Positions 26,701 through 35,077 of a stretch of DNA of 64,000 nt are shown here, in pieces (the stretch's first letter is position 1; each line of letters begins with the position of its first letter). The notes beneath the pieces were generated by a model. The model searched no databases. It was given only the letters and a program-made list of their open reading frames with translations, and was not told the DNA's origin. Source of the DNA: an uncultured Flavobacteriaceae bacterium (GTDB lineage: Bacteria; Bacteroidota; Bacteroidia; Flavobacteriales; Flavobacteriaceae); contig CANNAN010000012.1 of assembly GCA_947502635.1 (NCBI GenBank), positions 1-64,000 on the forward strand, given 5' to 3'. The translations under genes were made by a program, and so were the position numbers.

Positions 26701-27029
26701 GGCATCACAAGTTTTGGATCATCAGTCATAATACGATGATAAAACTCACTCTTATTTAAATTTTTAGGTTTTATAGCAAACTTACCAGGACTTTCAGAAA
26801 GTTCAGCATAAGCTAAATCTGAAGTATGTAATTGCAAACCACCTTTAATATTGCCCTTATCGGGACCATGACATAAAAAACACTTATCCGACAGGATGGG
26901 TTTAACATGTTGATTAAAATCTATTTTTTTAGGGAGTTTTTCATATTCTACATATACGCTTTCTGGTAAATCTGGTCCACCACAAGCATAGAAAAGTACC
27001 ATCCCAATTAAAAGGAAACAATATCTCAT
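23790..27029 (-). CDS. PSCyt1/DUF1549/DUF1553 cytochrome c lipoprotein with LamG-like domain
   Basis: A 1079-residue lipoprotein (lipobox FYAC, C16). Order: a PSCyt1 cytochrome domain with C50-F-L-C53-H54; DUF1549 (about 150-365), which contains a second CxxCH in CAKCHDHKYDP (about residue 340); a LamG/concanavalin-like insert (about 450-660, with GYGLSMDGDTW and SIYLDGKKL); and DUF1553 (about 770-1030, with the NRYWQNIFGRG motif). Such proteins are abundant in Planctomycetes and occur in glycan-degrading Bacteroidota. They are thought to be redox enzymes but are not biochemically defined. The LamG-like domain suggests carbohydrate contact. It is the first gene of the operon and diverges from two AraC regulators. 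Confidence 0.85.
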   Translation of the reverse strand: MRYCFLLIGMVLFYACGGPDLPESVYVEYEKLPKKIDFNQHVKPILSDKCFLCHGPDKGNIKGGLQLHTSDLAYAELSESPGKFAIKPKNLNKSEFYHRIMTDDPKLVMPEPSSHLSLTDYEKAVFVKWIEDGAEYKDHWAFIKPENYEIPKVKNEKQVANPIDNFVLEQLEQMDLKLSQKADKELLLRRASLDLTGLPPTLEELDAFLNDTSNDAYEKQIDRLLASTAYGEQRTLDWMDLARYADTHGYSVDWFRDVSPWRDWVIKSFNENMPYDKFVSWQLAGDMFPNATREQKLATTFNRLHPQNLEGGIIDEEFRSEYVSDRTATVGQAFLGLTIACAKCHDHKYDPISQKDHFEMYSFFNNVNETGLIPWDLATPVPTMLLPTEEEEKLVAYLETLVDDKEREIKKVIVSESEKAANWISKEGYKNINTNRKPSGLVANFDFNQKNLRNKIPNTSNKNIRMRQQFADNQKQVFKEGASGYGLSMDGDTWMELDEIGIYKRNESFSIGIRVFIPEDLENGVIFHKMQGPELHSYRGYHLNIKDNKIEALLAHVWPDNAIVTQSLIDVPKEKWIQLTMTYDGSSKASGVSIYLDGKKLKTETLVDNLYKDIVFRNQSIGLYNGKTEPGLRIGAIWRGKGLRNGVVDDLLVFNRELTTLEVLQITNKDHLKQLTSKSSGNLSDSEKLLLKEFFIETKSSNYKASLKALQKSRKQYVDSIEPIKEIMVMKEMEKPRQAYVLDRGQYDSPTDSVFPDTPERIFAFPDSLPKNRIGLSKWIMHPDNPLTARVTVNRYWQNIFGRGIVKTSEDFGNQGELPSHPKLLDWLAIEFIESGWDIKKLHKLIMMSNTYQQNSIASEALLSIDKENKLLARGPSKRLSGEMLRDNALFASGLLSKKIGGKSVSPYQPPGLWKVNGDTYHVGAGEELYRRSMYTIWKRTVPHPTIATFDAPTRDLCTTRRQETNTPLQALVLLNDPTFIEASRVLGKKMTTYKDLNESISKAFRKLTGRAINTNELEVLKNLHNSELEKFRKNEAKALGWISLGEHQLVQNDDKALIAANAVIASTIINSDAFITKR

Positions 27030-27207
27030 ACCTTATTTTAACGATGTTTAGTTGTTATCTCTACAAAATTACTGGTAATCTACATAAACAGACCTATTGA
27101 AATCAGACTAAAAAATGTACATTTCCGATATTTTATGTTTCGTATTAATATTTAAAAGTCTAAATTTATAGCGATCAATGTAAAGTTTTAAAAATAATGA
27201 CACTTGG

Positions 27208-28071
27208 ATGAATGAATTATTACAGTTTCTAAAACTAAGTATATTACACGCTGGATATGCAAAACTTGATAATACGTGGAGCTATGATAATGTGATAAGC
27301 CCTTTTGTAAGATTATTTCTTATAACAAAAGGGGAAGCGAAAGCATATTATACAAATCAGTCTTTTGATTTAAAAAAAGATCACATGTATTTAATTCCCA
27401 GTTTTACTTATAATAATTACAGTTGTGATGTCTATCATGAACAATATTATACTGGCTTTTTTGAGGAAATAAAGCTGGGAATGTCGATTTTTAATATAAA
27501 AAAATTTAAATACGAAGTTAAGGCAAGTGCTGCTGATTTTGATTTATTTAAGCGGTTAATAGAAATAAATCCAAATAAATCTGTTTTAGAAACCAACCCT
27601 AAAGCACATATAAATAATGCGTTGTCTGATTATAACAATCCTGAATCGACCGTTTTAAATAATGATATAGAAACACAAGGAATATTGTCAATATTATTAT
27701 CTAGATTTATTGAATCTTCTGATGTTTTTGCTAATAAAGGAAGTTTCAAAGGGGATTTAAATAAAGTGTTGATATATATTGCTAAGCACCTAGATAAGGA
27801 GATTACTGTGGCAAGTCTGGCAAAGTCTTGTAATTTAAGTGCAGATCATTTTACCAGAAGTTTCTGTGCTAAGTTCAATATAACACCTAGTAAATATATA
27901 CAATTAAAGCGTATTGAGCGTGCTCAATTTTTATTGCTTTCAACGAATGATTCTTTAAAACAGATAGCAGAAAAGGTTGGGTTAAATAATTTATCTTATT
28001 TCTCAAGGAAATTCACAGAAATAGCAGGCGTAAGTCCAGCGAAATTTAGAAAACAACAGCTTAGTTTATAG
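27208..28071 (+). CDS. AraC-family transcriptional regulator (first of tandem pair)
   Basis: A 287-residue regulator. The N-terminal cupin-like ligand domain (about 1-170) has the motif SPFVRLFLITKGEAKAYY, and a C-terminal double helix-turn-helix (about 185-285) carries NLSADHFTRSF and LNNLSYFSRKF. It diverges from the PSCyt1/DUF1501 operon across about 180 bp and is followed after 4 bp by a paralogue. The likely targets are the divergent redox operon and the SusC/SusD 2 locus downstream (inference). The ATG at 27208 is the first in frame and gives the usual family length. Confidence 0.9.
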   Translation: MNELLQFLKLSILHAGYAKLDNTWSYDNVISPFVRLFLITKGEAKAYYTNQSFDLKKDHMYLIPSFTYNNYSCDVYHEQYYTGFFEEIKLGMSIFNIKKFKYEVKASAADFDLFKRLIEINPNKSVLETNPKAHINNALSDYNNPESTVLNNDIETQGILSILLSRFIESSDVFANKGSFKGDLNKVLIYIAKHLDKEITVASLAKSCNLSADHFTRSFCAKFNITPSKYIQLKRIERAQFLLLSTNDSLKQIAEKVGLNNLSYFSRKFTEIAGVSPAKFRKQQLSL

Positions 28072-28075
28072 CGTA

Positions 28076-28939
28076 ATGGTAAATCAATTTCAATCTTTAA
28101 AATTAAAACTAATAAATGTTGGTCATAACAAGCTTGACCATAATTGGAATTTTGATAATGTAATTAGCCCTTTTACTAGATTGTATTTAATAACTAGTGG
28201 AGATGCATTTGTTTACCATAATAAAAGAAAATTTCATTTGCGTCCTAATAATATGTATCTAATTCCTAGTTACACATACAGTAGTTATAAATGTAATTTA
28301 AAGCATGAGCAATATTATATAAGTTTTTTTGAAGAACTAGGTAGCGGATTATCTATTTATAATTTTGTGAATTTTAAATATGAAATTAAAGCGTCTAAGC
28401 TTGATGAAGCATGTTTTGAAAGATTACTGTCTATAAACCCCAATAGGCATTTGATTAATTATGACCCCGAACATTATGATAACTATCCTGTATTATTAGG
28501 ATTTGAAAAAAAGAATACAGAATTGTCTGCTAGCAATTATGTGGAGACACATGGTATTATTAAATTACTAATGGCAAAGTTTATTGATGCTAATAAATCG
28601 TTTGATAAAGCAAATAACACTAATTTAGATCGCGTACTAAATTTTATTTCAGAGAATCTACATGAAACATTAACCTTATCGGTTTTAGCAGATCATTGTA
28701 ATATGAGTAAAGATCATTTTTCTAGAAGCTTTAAAAAATATTATGGGCTAAGACCAACCAAATACATTCAAGATAGACGTTTAGAAAGATTTCTACTTTT
28801 ATTGATAACTACAGATTATTCGGTTAGAGAGATTGCACTTAAAATAGGGTTTGAAAACTACACTTATTTTTTAAGGTATTTTAAAGAACGAATTGGAAAG
28901 ACTCCCGTTGAATTTAGGAAAGAACATATTATCGTTTAA
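28076..28939 (+). CDS. AraC-family transcriptional regulator (second of tandem pair)
   Basis: A 287-residue paralogue of the preceding gene, with the same length and clear similarity throughout: FDNVISPFTRLYLITSG versus YDNVISPFVRLFLITKG, and HEQYYISFFEE versus HEQYYTGFFEE. The C-terminal AraC helix-turn-helix includes NMSKDHFSRSF and FENYTYFLRYF. It starts 4 bp after the first copy, so the pair is co-transcribed. Divergence of the recognition helices suggests two sites or ligands, or a heteromeric regulator. It arose by tandem duplication. Confidence 0.9.
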   Translation: MVNQFQSLKLKLINVGHNKLDHNWNFDNVISPFTRLYLITSGDAFVYHNKRKFHLRPNNMYLIPSYTYSSYKCNLKHEQYYISFFEELGSGLSIYNFVNFKYEIKASKLDEACFERLLSINPNRHLINYDPEHYDNYPVLLGFEKKNTELSASNYVETHGIIKLLMAKFIDANKSFDKANNTNLDRVLNFISENLHETLTLSVLADHCNMSKDHFSRSFKKYYGLRPTKYIQDRRLERFLLLLITTDYSVREIALKIGFENYTYFLRYFKERIGKTPVEFRKEHIIV

Positions 28940-29748
28940 TCAAAGAAAATTAAAAAAACGAACCTTCATTGTTTTTATTTAAAAAAATTAAAACAATAGT
29001 AGTGTATCACCTCGTATGCAAAGCTTCAAATACCTCAAAAAAACATTTAATATTATAAAAATGTACGATTAAGAGTACTTTTATTCGTTGAAAAGTATTA
29101 GATTTATGGAGATTTACAGCATAGAAACAAACAAAAATTAGTTTAAAATATTAAGAATTAGGTTCTTAAATTGTGGAAACTAACCCTGTGATAATAATCT
29201 CTAGAATATCTAAAGATAAGACTATGAATAATCATGTTGTCTCAAGATGTGTCAAATTTTGAGAGTATTACATATTGTTATGCTTTGGATTTGAGTCAAT
29301 TATAGCGAAGTCTGTACAGCCAGGTTGACTCTAGAGCGGACTCATAACATCCATATTGTAAATTATATAGTAACAAAAGATAATATGGATAGTCTTTATG
29401 CGAAGTAAATTAATACAAAAAATATAATTTTTGTAAAATTATTTATACAGGTATGTAATTAAAGATAAAAAGGTGAAAAATTAAAAATATCCCCAATATG
29501 ACCGCTAAATCAATTTTTAATCAAGTAAATCAAGTGTTAATTCTTAAATATTCAACCTATGACTGCTACTCGCAAAACTAATGTTATGGAAAGTAAAGTT
29601 TTTGTCAAGTTGCATTTAAGCATTTCAAACATCAAATCTTCTAATTTTACTCTGTTAGAATATCTAATTCGCAAATTATAGCTACGTGTTTTGTGATATT
29701 GATATTTGAACAAACTAAACTTTATATAATTTTAAACTAAACTTTTTT
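28940..29748. other. Long non-coding leader upstream of SusC 2
   Basis: About 810 bp without a gene. It contains an inverted repeat ATCCATATT (29349-29357) / AATATGGAT (29382-29390) with a 24-nt loop. Just upstream, GACTC occurs twice 10 bp apart (about 29328-29343). The region is long enough for a distant promoter with operator sites or a structured leader. I see no tRNA or small ORF worth calling. Confidence 0.4.
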
Positions 29749-32700
29749 ATGAAAAAAATGAAAAACTCTTGGTGGAAAATGTTAACACTCTCGTTAATTT
29801 TTTTTAGCCTTTGTTTGTCAGAAACACATGCACAAAATGGCAATGTTAGTGGTCTGGTCAAGGACAACCTTGGAATGCCCTTACCTGGTGTGACCGTAAT
29901 TTTAGAAGGCACTAAAACGGGAGCAACAACTAATTTTGATGGGAATTTTACTGTTAAAGCATCTCCAGGCGATGTTTTGGTATTTTCCTATATAGGTTTT
30001 AAGACCGTTAAAAAGACAATAGCTTCAACGTCTGGAGTATTGTCAATTGTATTACAAGAAGATACAGAACAACTAGATGAAGTAGTAGTTGTTGGGTATG
30101 GTACTTTAGAGAAAAAAGAACTTACAGGATCTCAGGTATCTTTAAAATCGGATGATATTAATAAGATACAAGCTGTTTCCTTTGAGGAAGCCTTACAGGG
30201 TAAAGCTGCTGGGGTGTTGATTACAAGTACTCAAGGTGGACCAGGAGATGCGTCTACAGTACAAATTAGAGGGGCTACATCTATTAATGCAAGTAGTGCA
30301 CCTTTATATGTTATTGATGGTGTTGAAATAGATGGTGATGCCATTGGAACAGGTGGAGCAGAAGAAACAGGATCGGTTGCCACATCGAGTCCGTTATCTT
30401 TAATAGATCCGAACAACATCGAATCTATAGACATTTTGAAAGATGCTAACGCCACATCGATCTACGGTTCTCGTGGTGCTAACGGTGTCGTTATCATTAA
30501 TACCAAAAGTGGAAAAGGAAAAGAGGGGAAAATTACGCTCGATTTAGATATTTCAACAGGGGTTCAGACTGTAAACAATCAAATAGATATTTTAGGAGCT
30601 CAAGAATATGTCGATTTTATGAGAGATGCTTTCCCTTGGGATCCAGCAAGTCCAACGACTCGTTTTTCACAATTGGCATTTAGAGATAATAATGGTAATG
30701 ATTTACCTCTAAATGGTGTAACAGCAGATGGAAACCCTCGTTTTCCTATTAGAGATTTTAGAGATGAGATTTTTAGGTCGGCTATTATCAATAAATATAG
30801 TTTAGGACTTAGATCGGGAAGTGAAAATTCTTGGTTTAGTGGAAATATGAGTTATACGAATCAAGAAGGCGTTGTAACCAACACAGATTATGAAAGAATA
30901 CAGGCTTCTGTAAATGTAGGAGGGAATGTCTCTTCGCGTCTGCAAGTAGGTGTTCAAGCAAGTGGAGGTCGAAGTGATCGTTCTGGTATTGTATCTGCGG
31001 CTCCAGATGCTGGAGGTAGAGGTGGTTTTGGTGTGATTACTAATTTGGCTTTAGCACCGCCTGTACAAGGTCGTATAGATTCAGGAAGAAATGGTCTTGC
31101 GGGTAATAATATAGTAAGAGATGCCTCTGGTTTTATTACTGAGGTTGATGGTAGATTTATTATAAATCCCGTCACTCAGGTTAATGAAACAGTAAGTACT
31201 AGTAGTGAACTTTTTGGATTTATCTCTGCTTTCCTTGAGTATAAATTAACAGATGATCTTAAATTTAGAAGCTCAGTTTCATTTAATTCTTATGGCAACA
31301 CTGGCCAAGTATATCTTCCTAGCACATTTGGTTTTGGTAGAATACAAGAAGGTATTGCATCATTAAGTTCTTTTAGTACAGCGAGATGGCAAACGAATAA
31401 TACATTAACATTTGATAAATTATTTGCTGATAAGCATAAATTAAATGTTGTAGTAGGAACCAGTTTATTGTCTAACGAAACTAGAACACAGGTAACACGT
31501 GCTACTGGATTTCAAAGTGATTTAGTAAATCTTGATGACATAGGTTCAGGAACCAATATAGATATAGCCTCAGGACGTCAAGAAAATGGATTATTGGGTG
31601 TTTTTGGTCGTATCAATTATTCATTTGATAGCAGATATGTTTTAAATGTAACTGCCAGAACAGATAAATCCTCAAGGTTTTTCCCTGGTTCTACTCAATG
31701 GGGTTTCTTCCCTTCTGTAGGTGTCACATGGAATGCAAGTGAAGAAGCATTTCTTAAAGATTCGAATGTTTTAAGCAATCTTAGATTTAAAGGAAGTGTA
31801 GGACAAACTGGAAATGATAAAATTGGGGTTTTTCAATCTCAACTTGCATTTAATAGTTCTAGATTTATTGACTATAGAAACAATGGAAGTACTTTAAGTG
31901 CTGCAAGTGTTAGAGGGGGGGCAAGAAATAACGGTTTCTTTTTGTCAAGAGTATCTAATCCTGATTTAACTTGGGAGACAACCACTCAGTATGATGTTGG
32001 AATGGAGATCGGACTTTTTAAAAATAGAATAAATATAGCAGCAGATTATTTTAATAAAGTTACCGATGATTTATTATTGGAAAGACCTATTGCTAGTCAA
32101 GCTGGTTTCCCTTTTGTCTTAGAAAATACAGGTAAAGTTGAAAATAAAGGATTTGAGCTTGCTTTTAGAAGTGTTAATATCAATAAAGGAGACTTTACTT
32201 GGACTACAGATTTCAATATCAGTTTCATAGAAAACAAGGTCGTTTCTTTAGGAGGTGTTCAGGAAGAGTTTACTGTAACTGCATCAGCTGGTTCCAGTGT
32301 TTCTAACGATTTTATTATAAGAGAAGGATTTCCTATAGGCTCTATATATGGTTTTGTTAGTGATGGAACATATCAATTTTCAGACTTTGAAGAATTTGAT
32401 GGGCTTAGCAACGCTGAAGCTCTTGAATTATATAGAGTAAATCCAAATACTGGTAGATTAAGAGCCAGAGGAGGAGATGATGCATCAAATGTATTTACTT
32501 TAAAAGAAGGTGTTGCAGGTACTGGTGCGGCAGGTAACAGACCTGGGCAACAAAAATTGACTGATTTAAATGGTGATGGTACAGTTGATACAGCAGACTT
32601 GACCATTATTGGAAACCCAAATCCAGATCATTTTGGAGGGATAACAAATTCATTTAAATATAAAGCTTGGGACTTAGCTGTTTCTTTAAACTGGAAATAT

Positions 32701-33129
32701 GGTGGAGATGTATACAATAAGAATAATTTCCCAGGTTTTAATGTTACTAACTTCGCCAATAAATATGGTGTAGCAAGGGATCGTTGGACACCGAACAATC
32801 AGGATACTAGTGTTCATAGTCTTTATGGACGTGTTTTGGAGACTGGTTTTGCCAATGTTTCCGATTTTATTGAAGATGGATCATTTCTGCGTTTACAAAA
32901 CATAAGTCTTGGGTACAATTTCCCATCTGATGTAACTCAAAGGTTGGGATTAGCGCAGTTACGTTTGTACGGAGCTGCAGATAATGTTTATGTTTGGACA
33001 AACTATTCAGGTTATGATCCAGATGTCAGTGTTGCTGGTGGTGCAAATGCTGGATTGACTCCTGGAGTCGATTTTGATGCCTACCCAAAAGCAATTACAG
33101 TTAGATTCGGAGTAAAAGCAACTTTTTAA
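29749..33129 (+). CDS. SusC-family TonB-dependent outer-membrane transporter 2
   Basis: A 1126-residue SusC protein. The signal peptide ends near THAQNG. A carboxypeptidase-regulatory-like domain (about 30-115, GMPLPGVTVILEGT) is followed by the VVVGYGTLEKKELTG region, a plug with APLYVIDGVE and a beta-barrel ending VRFGVKATF. It is about 100 residues longer than SusC 1 and not a recent duplicate. SusD follows after 10 bp and a surface glycan-binding lipoprotein after that. No HTCS lies beside it, and the nearest regulators are the two AraC genes upstream and the LacI gene downstream. The ATG at 29758 (residue 4) is an equally possible start. Confidence 0.95.
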   Translation: MKKMKNSWWKMLTLSLIFFSLCLSETHAQNGNVSGLVKDNLGMPLPGVTVILEGTKTGATTNFDGNFTVKASPGDVLVFSYIGFKTVKKTIASTSGVLSIVLQEDTEQLDEVVVVGYGTLEKKELTGSQVSLKSDDINKIQAVSFEEALQGKAAGVLITSTQGGPGDASTVQIRGATSINASSAPLYVIDGVEIDGDAIGTGGAEETGSVATSSPLSLIDPNNIESIDILKDANATSIYGSRGANGVVIINTKSGKGKEGKITLDLDISTGVQTVNNQIDILGAQEYVDFMRDAFPWDPASPTTRFSQLAFRDNNGNDLPLNGVTADGNPRFPIRDFRDEIFRSAIINKYSLGLRSGSENSWFSGNMSYTNQEGVVTNTDYERIQASVNVGGNVSSRLQVGVQASGGRSDRSGIVSAAPDAGGRGGFGVITNLALAPPVQGRIDSGRNGLAGNNIVRDASGFITEVDGRFIINPVTQVNETVSTSSELFGFISAFLEYKLTDDLKFRSSVSFNSYGNTGQVYLPSTFGFGRIQEGIASLSSFSTARWQTNNTLTFDKLFADKHKLNVVVGTSLLSNETRTQVTRATGFQSDLVNLDDIGSGTNIDIASGRQENGLLGVFGRINYSFDSRYVLNVTARTDKSSRFFPGSTQWGFFPSVGVTWNASEEAFLKDSNVLSNLRFKGSVGQTGNDKIGVFQSQLAFNSSRFIDYRNNGSTLSAASVRGGARNNGFFLSRVSNPDLTWETTTQYDVGMEIGLFKNRINIAADYFNKVTDDLLLERPIASQAGFPFVLENTGKVENKGFELAFRSVNINKGDFTWTTDFNISFIENKVVSLGGVQEEFTVTASAGSSVSNDFIIREGFPIGSIYGFVSDGTYQFSDFEEFDGLSNAEALELYRVNPNTGRLRARGGDDASNVFTLKEGVAGTGAAGNRPGQQKLTDLNGDGTVDTADLTIIGNPNPDHFGGITNSFKYKAWDLAVSLNWKYGGDVYNKNNFPGFNVTNFANKYGVARDRWTPNNQDTSVHSLYGRVLETGFANVSDFIEDGSFLRLQNISLGYNFPSDVTQRLGLAQLRLYGAADNVYVWTNYSGYDPDVSVAGGANAGLTPGVDFDAYPKAITVRFGVKATF

Positions 33130-33139
33130 AAAAAAAATT

Positions 33140-35062
33140 ATGAAAATATTAAATAAACCCTTATTGTTTTTGATGCTATTTGGTTTGAGTTTCATCATGA
33201 CCAATTGTGAAAGGGAAACTACTGAAAATAATACGACTACTGCCTCCTTTAATAGTTTTGATGAATTAGTTCAAGGACGTTTGTCTAGTATCTATGCTAC
33301 GTTGCGTTCCAACGCAGTTTACAGACAAGGCGGCATACTAGGAACTTGGAGTGATGTTGGAATTGATACCCACAGTGGTACGCTTTTTCCAGTAGAATAC
33401 AATCCTTTATATGCTTATACATACAGTTCAGGTTCCTTACTTATAGGCCAGACTTGGACAGAATATTATATTGCAATAAAACAGATCAATACTTTTTTAG
33501 GGCAGGTAAGCACTTTTGAAGACACGTCGACTCTAGAAGAAAGAAACCCTGTAATTGCAGAGGCTAGATTTTTAAGAGCGCTCTTTTATTTTGATTTGGT
33601 TAAAATATGGGGCAATGTTCCGTTGGTTGTTAACGAAGGTATTACTTTAGATGTTGTTAAAGAAGATGCCAATTTACCAAATTCAACTGCAGCCGAAGTG
33701 TATTTGCAAATTATTGAAGACCTTGAATTTGCTAAGGCGAATGGCGCATCAAGAGTTGGTTCAAGAGCGGATATAGCTTCAAGGGAGGCGGCCCAGGCGC
33801 TTTTAGGTAAAGTATACTTACAAATGACAACTACAGAAGAATTTGGTGGAGTAGCAGGAGGCATTGATGCAAGTGGAGGTTCAGTAAGTATTGCAGAGCG
33901 TTTTACGATGGCAGAAAGAGAGTTGAGTGCCATTATAACATCGGGTGCTTTTGCTTTAGAACCAAATTATGCAGATGTCTTTGCAAACGAAGATAATAAC
34001 GAAGTGATATTCTCAGTAGGTTATGATGGTCCTAATAACCAAGTAGGTGGTGATTTTGGAGATTTTTTAGGTGAAGGTAATATAAGGGACGGAGGTTCTT
34101 TTGCGGCATATAGAGCAAACATCGATTTTGCATTGGAGTTTTTACGACCAGATGGTCTTGTTGATCCAGATGATGATGGATCGACAATATCGCCCTCTAA
34201 CCTTTTACCTGCTGTAAACTCAGAATTTATTGATGTTGCTACGCAAAATTTTAAAGCAGAAGTGTTGTTGTTAGGGCCCGACCATTTTGTTGCTGATGAA
34301 CGGTGGTCTCAAAATATAGCACGTTTTGACCCTTCTGCTTTAGCTAACATACTTAGAGGTAATACCGATGATACAGAGTTAAATAGATATAACTTGAATC
34401 TTGATTGGACTAGATGGAGTCCATACAAATATATAAAGCCTATACCAAACCCGAATAGCCCAGGTGATGGTACTATAGATTTTCCATATTTGAGATATGC
34501 AGATATACTACTCATGGAAGCTGAAGCATTAAATGCTTTAGGAAGAACTGATGATGCAAAAACATATGTAAATATGGTTATAAGAAGATCTATTAAAGAC
34601 CAAATTCTTACCAGTATACCAGAATTTGAAGATCCCAATGCGACCCCTCCAGTTGCGGTGGAATATATTGTTCCAACTCAAAATACATCAGGTACACTAG
34701 CAAGTACTCTTAATACCGCTATAAACAATAATTTGGTTCCTACCGACATAAATAACTATTTATTGGAAGATGGATTATCTCAAGATGAAATGTTGGATGC
34801 TATAGTTTTAGAGCGAAATAAAGAATTATGTTATGAGGGTAAACGTAAAGATGACTTAATTAGAACAGGGAAGTTAGATGATATAATAAATGCTTTACAT
34901 GTTAATTCTGTGAATATAGGATCAGGAAACCAAATTCCAATAAAACAGGCGTTTGAATTGGCTAAGCATGTGCACTGGCCTATACCTCAAGAAGAAATCA
35001 TATTGAATCCTAATTTACAACAGAATTGCGAATACGGAAGTTCTCCTGCAGGCTGTTTTTAA
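33140..35062 (+). CDS. SusD/RagB-family glycan-binding lipoprotein 2
   Basis: A 640-residue surface lipoprotein (lipobox MTNC, C23), longer than the usual 500-580 residues. SusD signatures are RFLRALFYFDLVKIWGNVPL and the C-terminal CYEGKRKDDLIRTGKLDD, ending in WPIPQEEIILNPNL. Extra length lies in the region about 350-560. It forms the lid of SusC 2, whose gene ends 10 bp upstream, and is followed after 15 bp by the SGBP gene. The three make one transcript ending at the 36.8-kb terminator. Confidence 0.93.
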   Translation: MKILNKPLLFLMLFGLSFIMTNCERETTENNTTTASFNSFDELVQGRLSSIYATLRSNAVYRQGGILGTWSDVGIDTHSGTLFPVEYNPLYAYTYSSGSLLIGQTWTEYYIAIKQINTFLGQVSTFEDTSTLEERNPVIAEARFLRALFYFDLVKIWGNVPLVVNEGITLDVVKEDANLPNSTAAEVYLQIIEDLEFAKANGASRVGSRADIASREAAQALLGKVYLQMTTTEEFGGVAGGIDASGGSVSIAERFTMAERELSAIITSGAFALEPNYADVFANEDNNEVIFSVGYDGPNNQVGGDFGDFLGEGNIRDGGSFAAYRANIDFALEFLRPDGLVDPDDDGSTISPSNLLPAVNSEFIDVATQNFKAEVLLLGPDHFVADERWSQNIARFDPSALANILRGNTDDTELNRYNLNLDWTRWSPYKYIKPIPNPNSPGDGTIDFPYLRYADILLMEAEALNALGRTDDAKTYVNMVIRRSIKDQILTSIPEFEDPNATPPVAVEYIVPTQNTSGTLASTLNTAINNNLVPTDINNYLLEDGLSQDEMLDAIVLERNKELCYEGKRKDDLIRTGKLDDIINALHVNSVNIGSGNQIPIKQAFELAKHVHWPIPQEEIILNPNLQQNCEYGSSPAGCF

Positions 35063-35077
35063 TAAAAATATAATATC

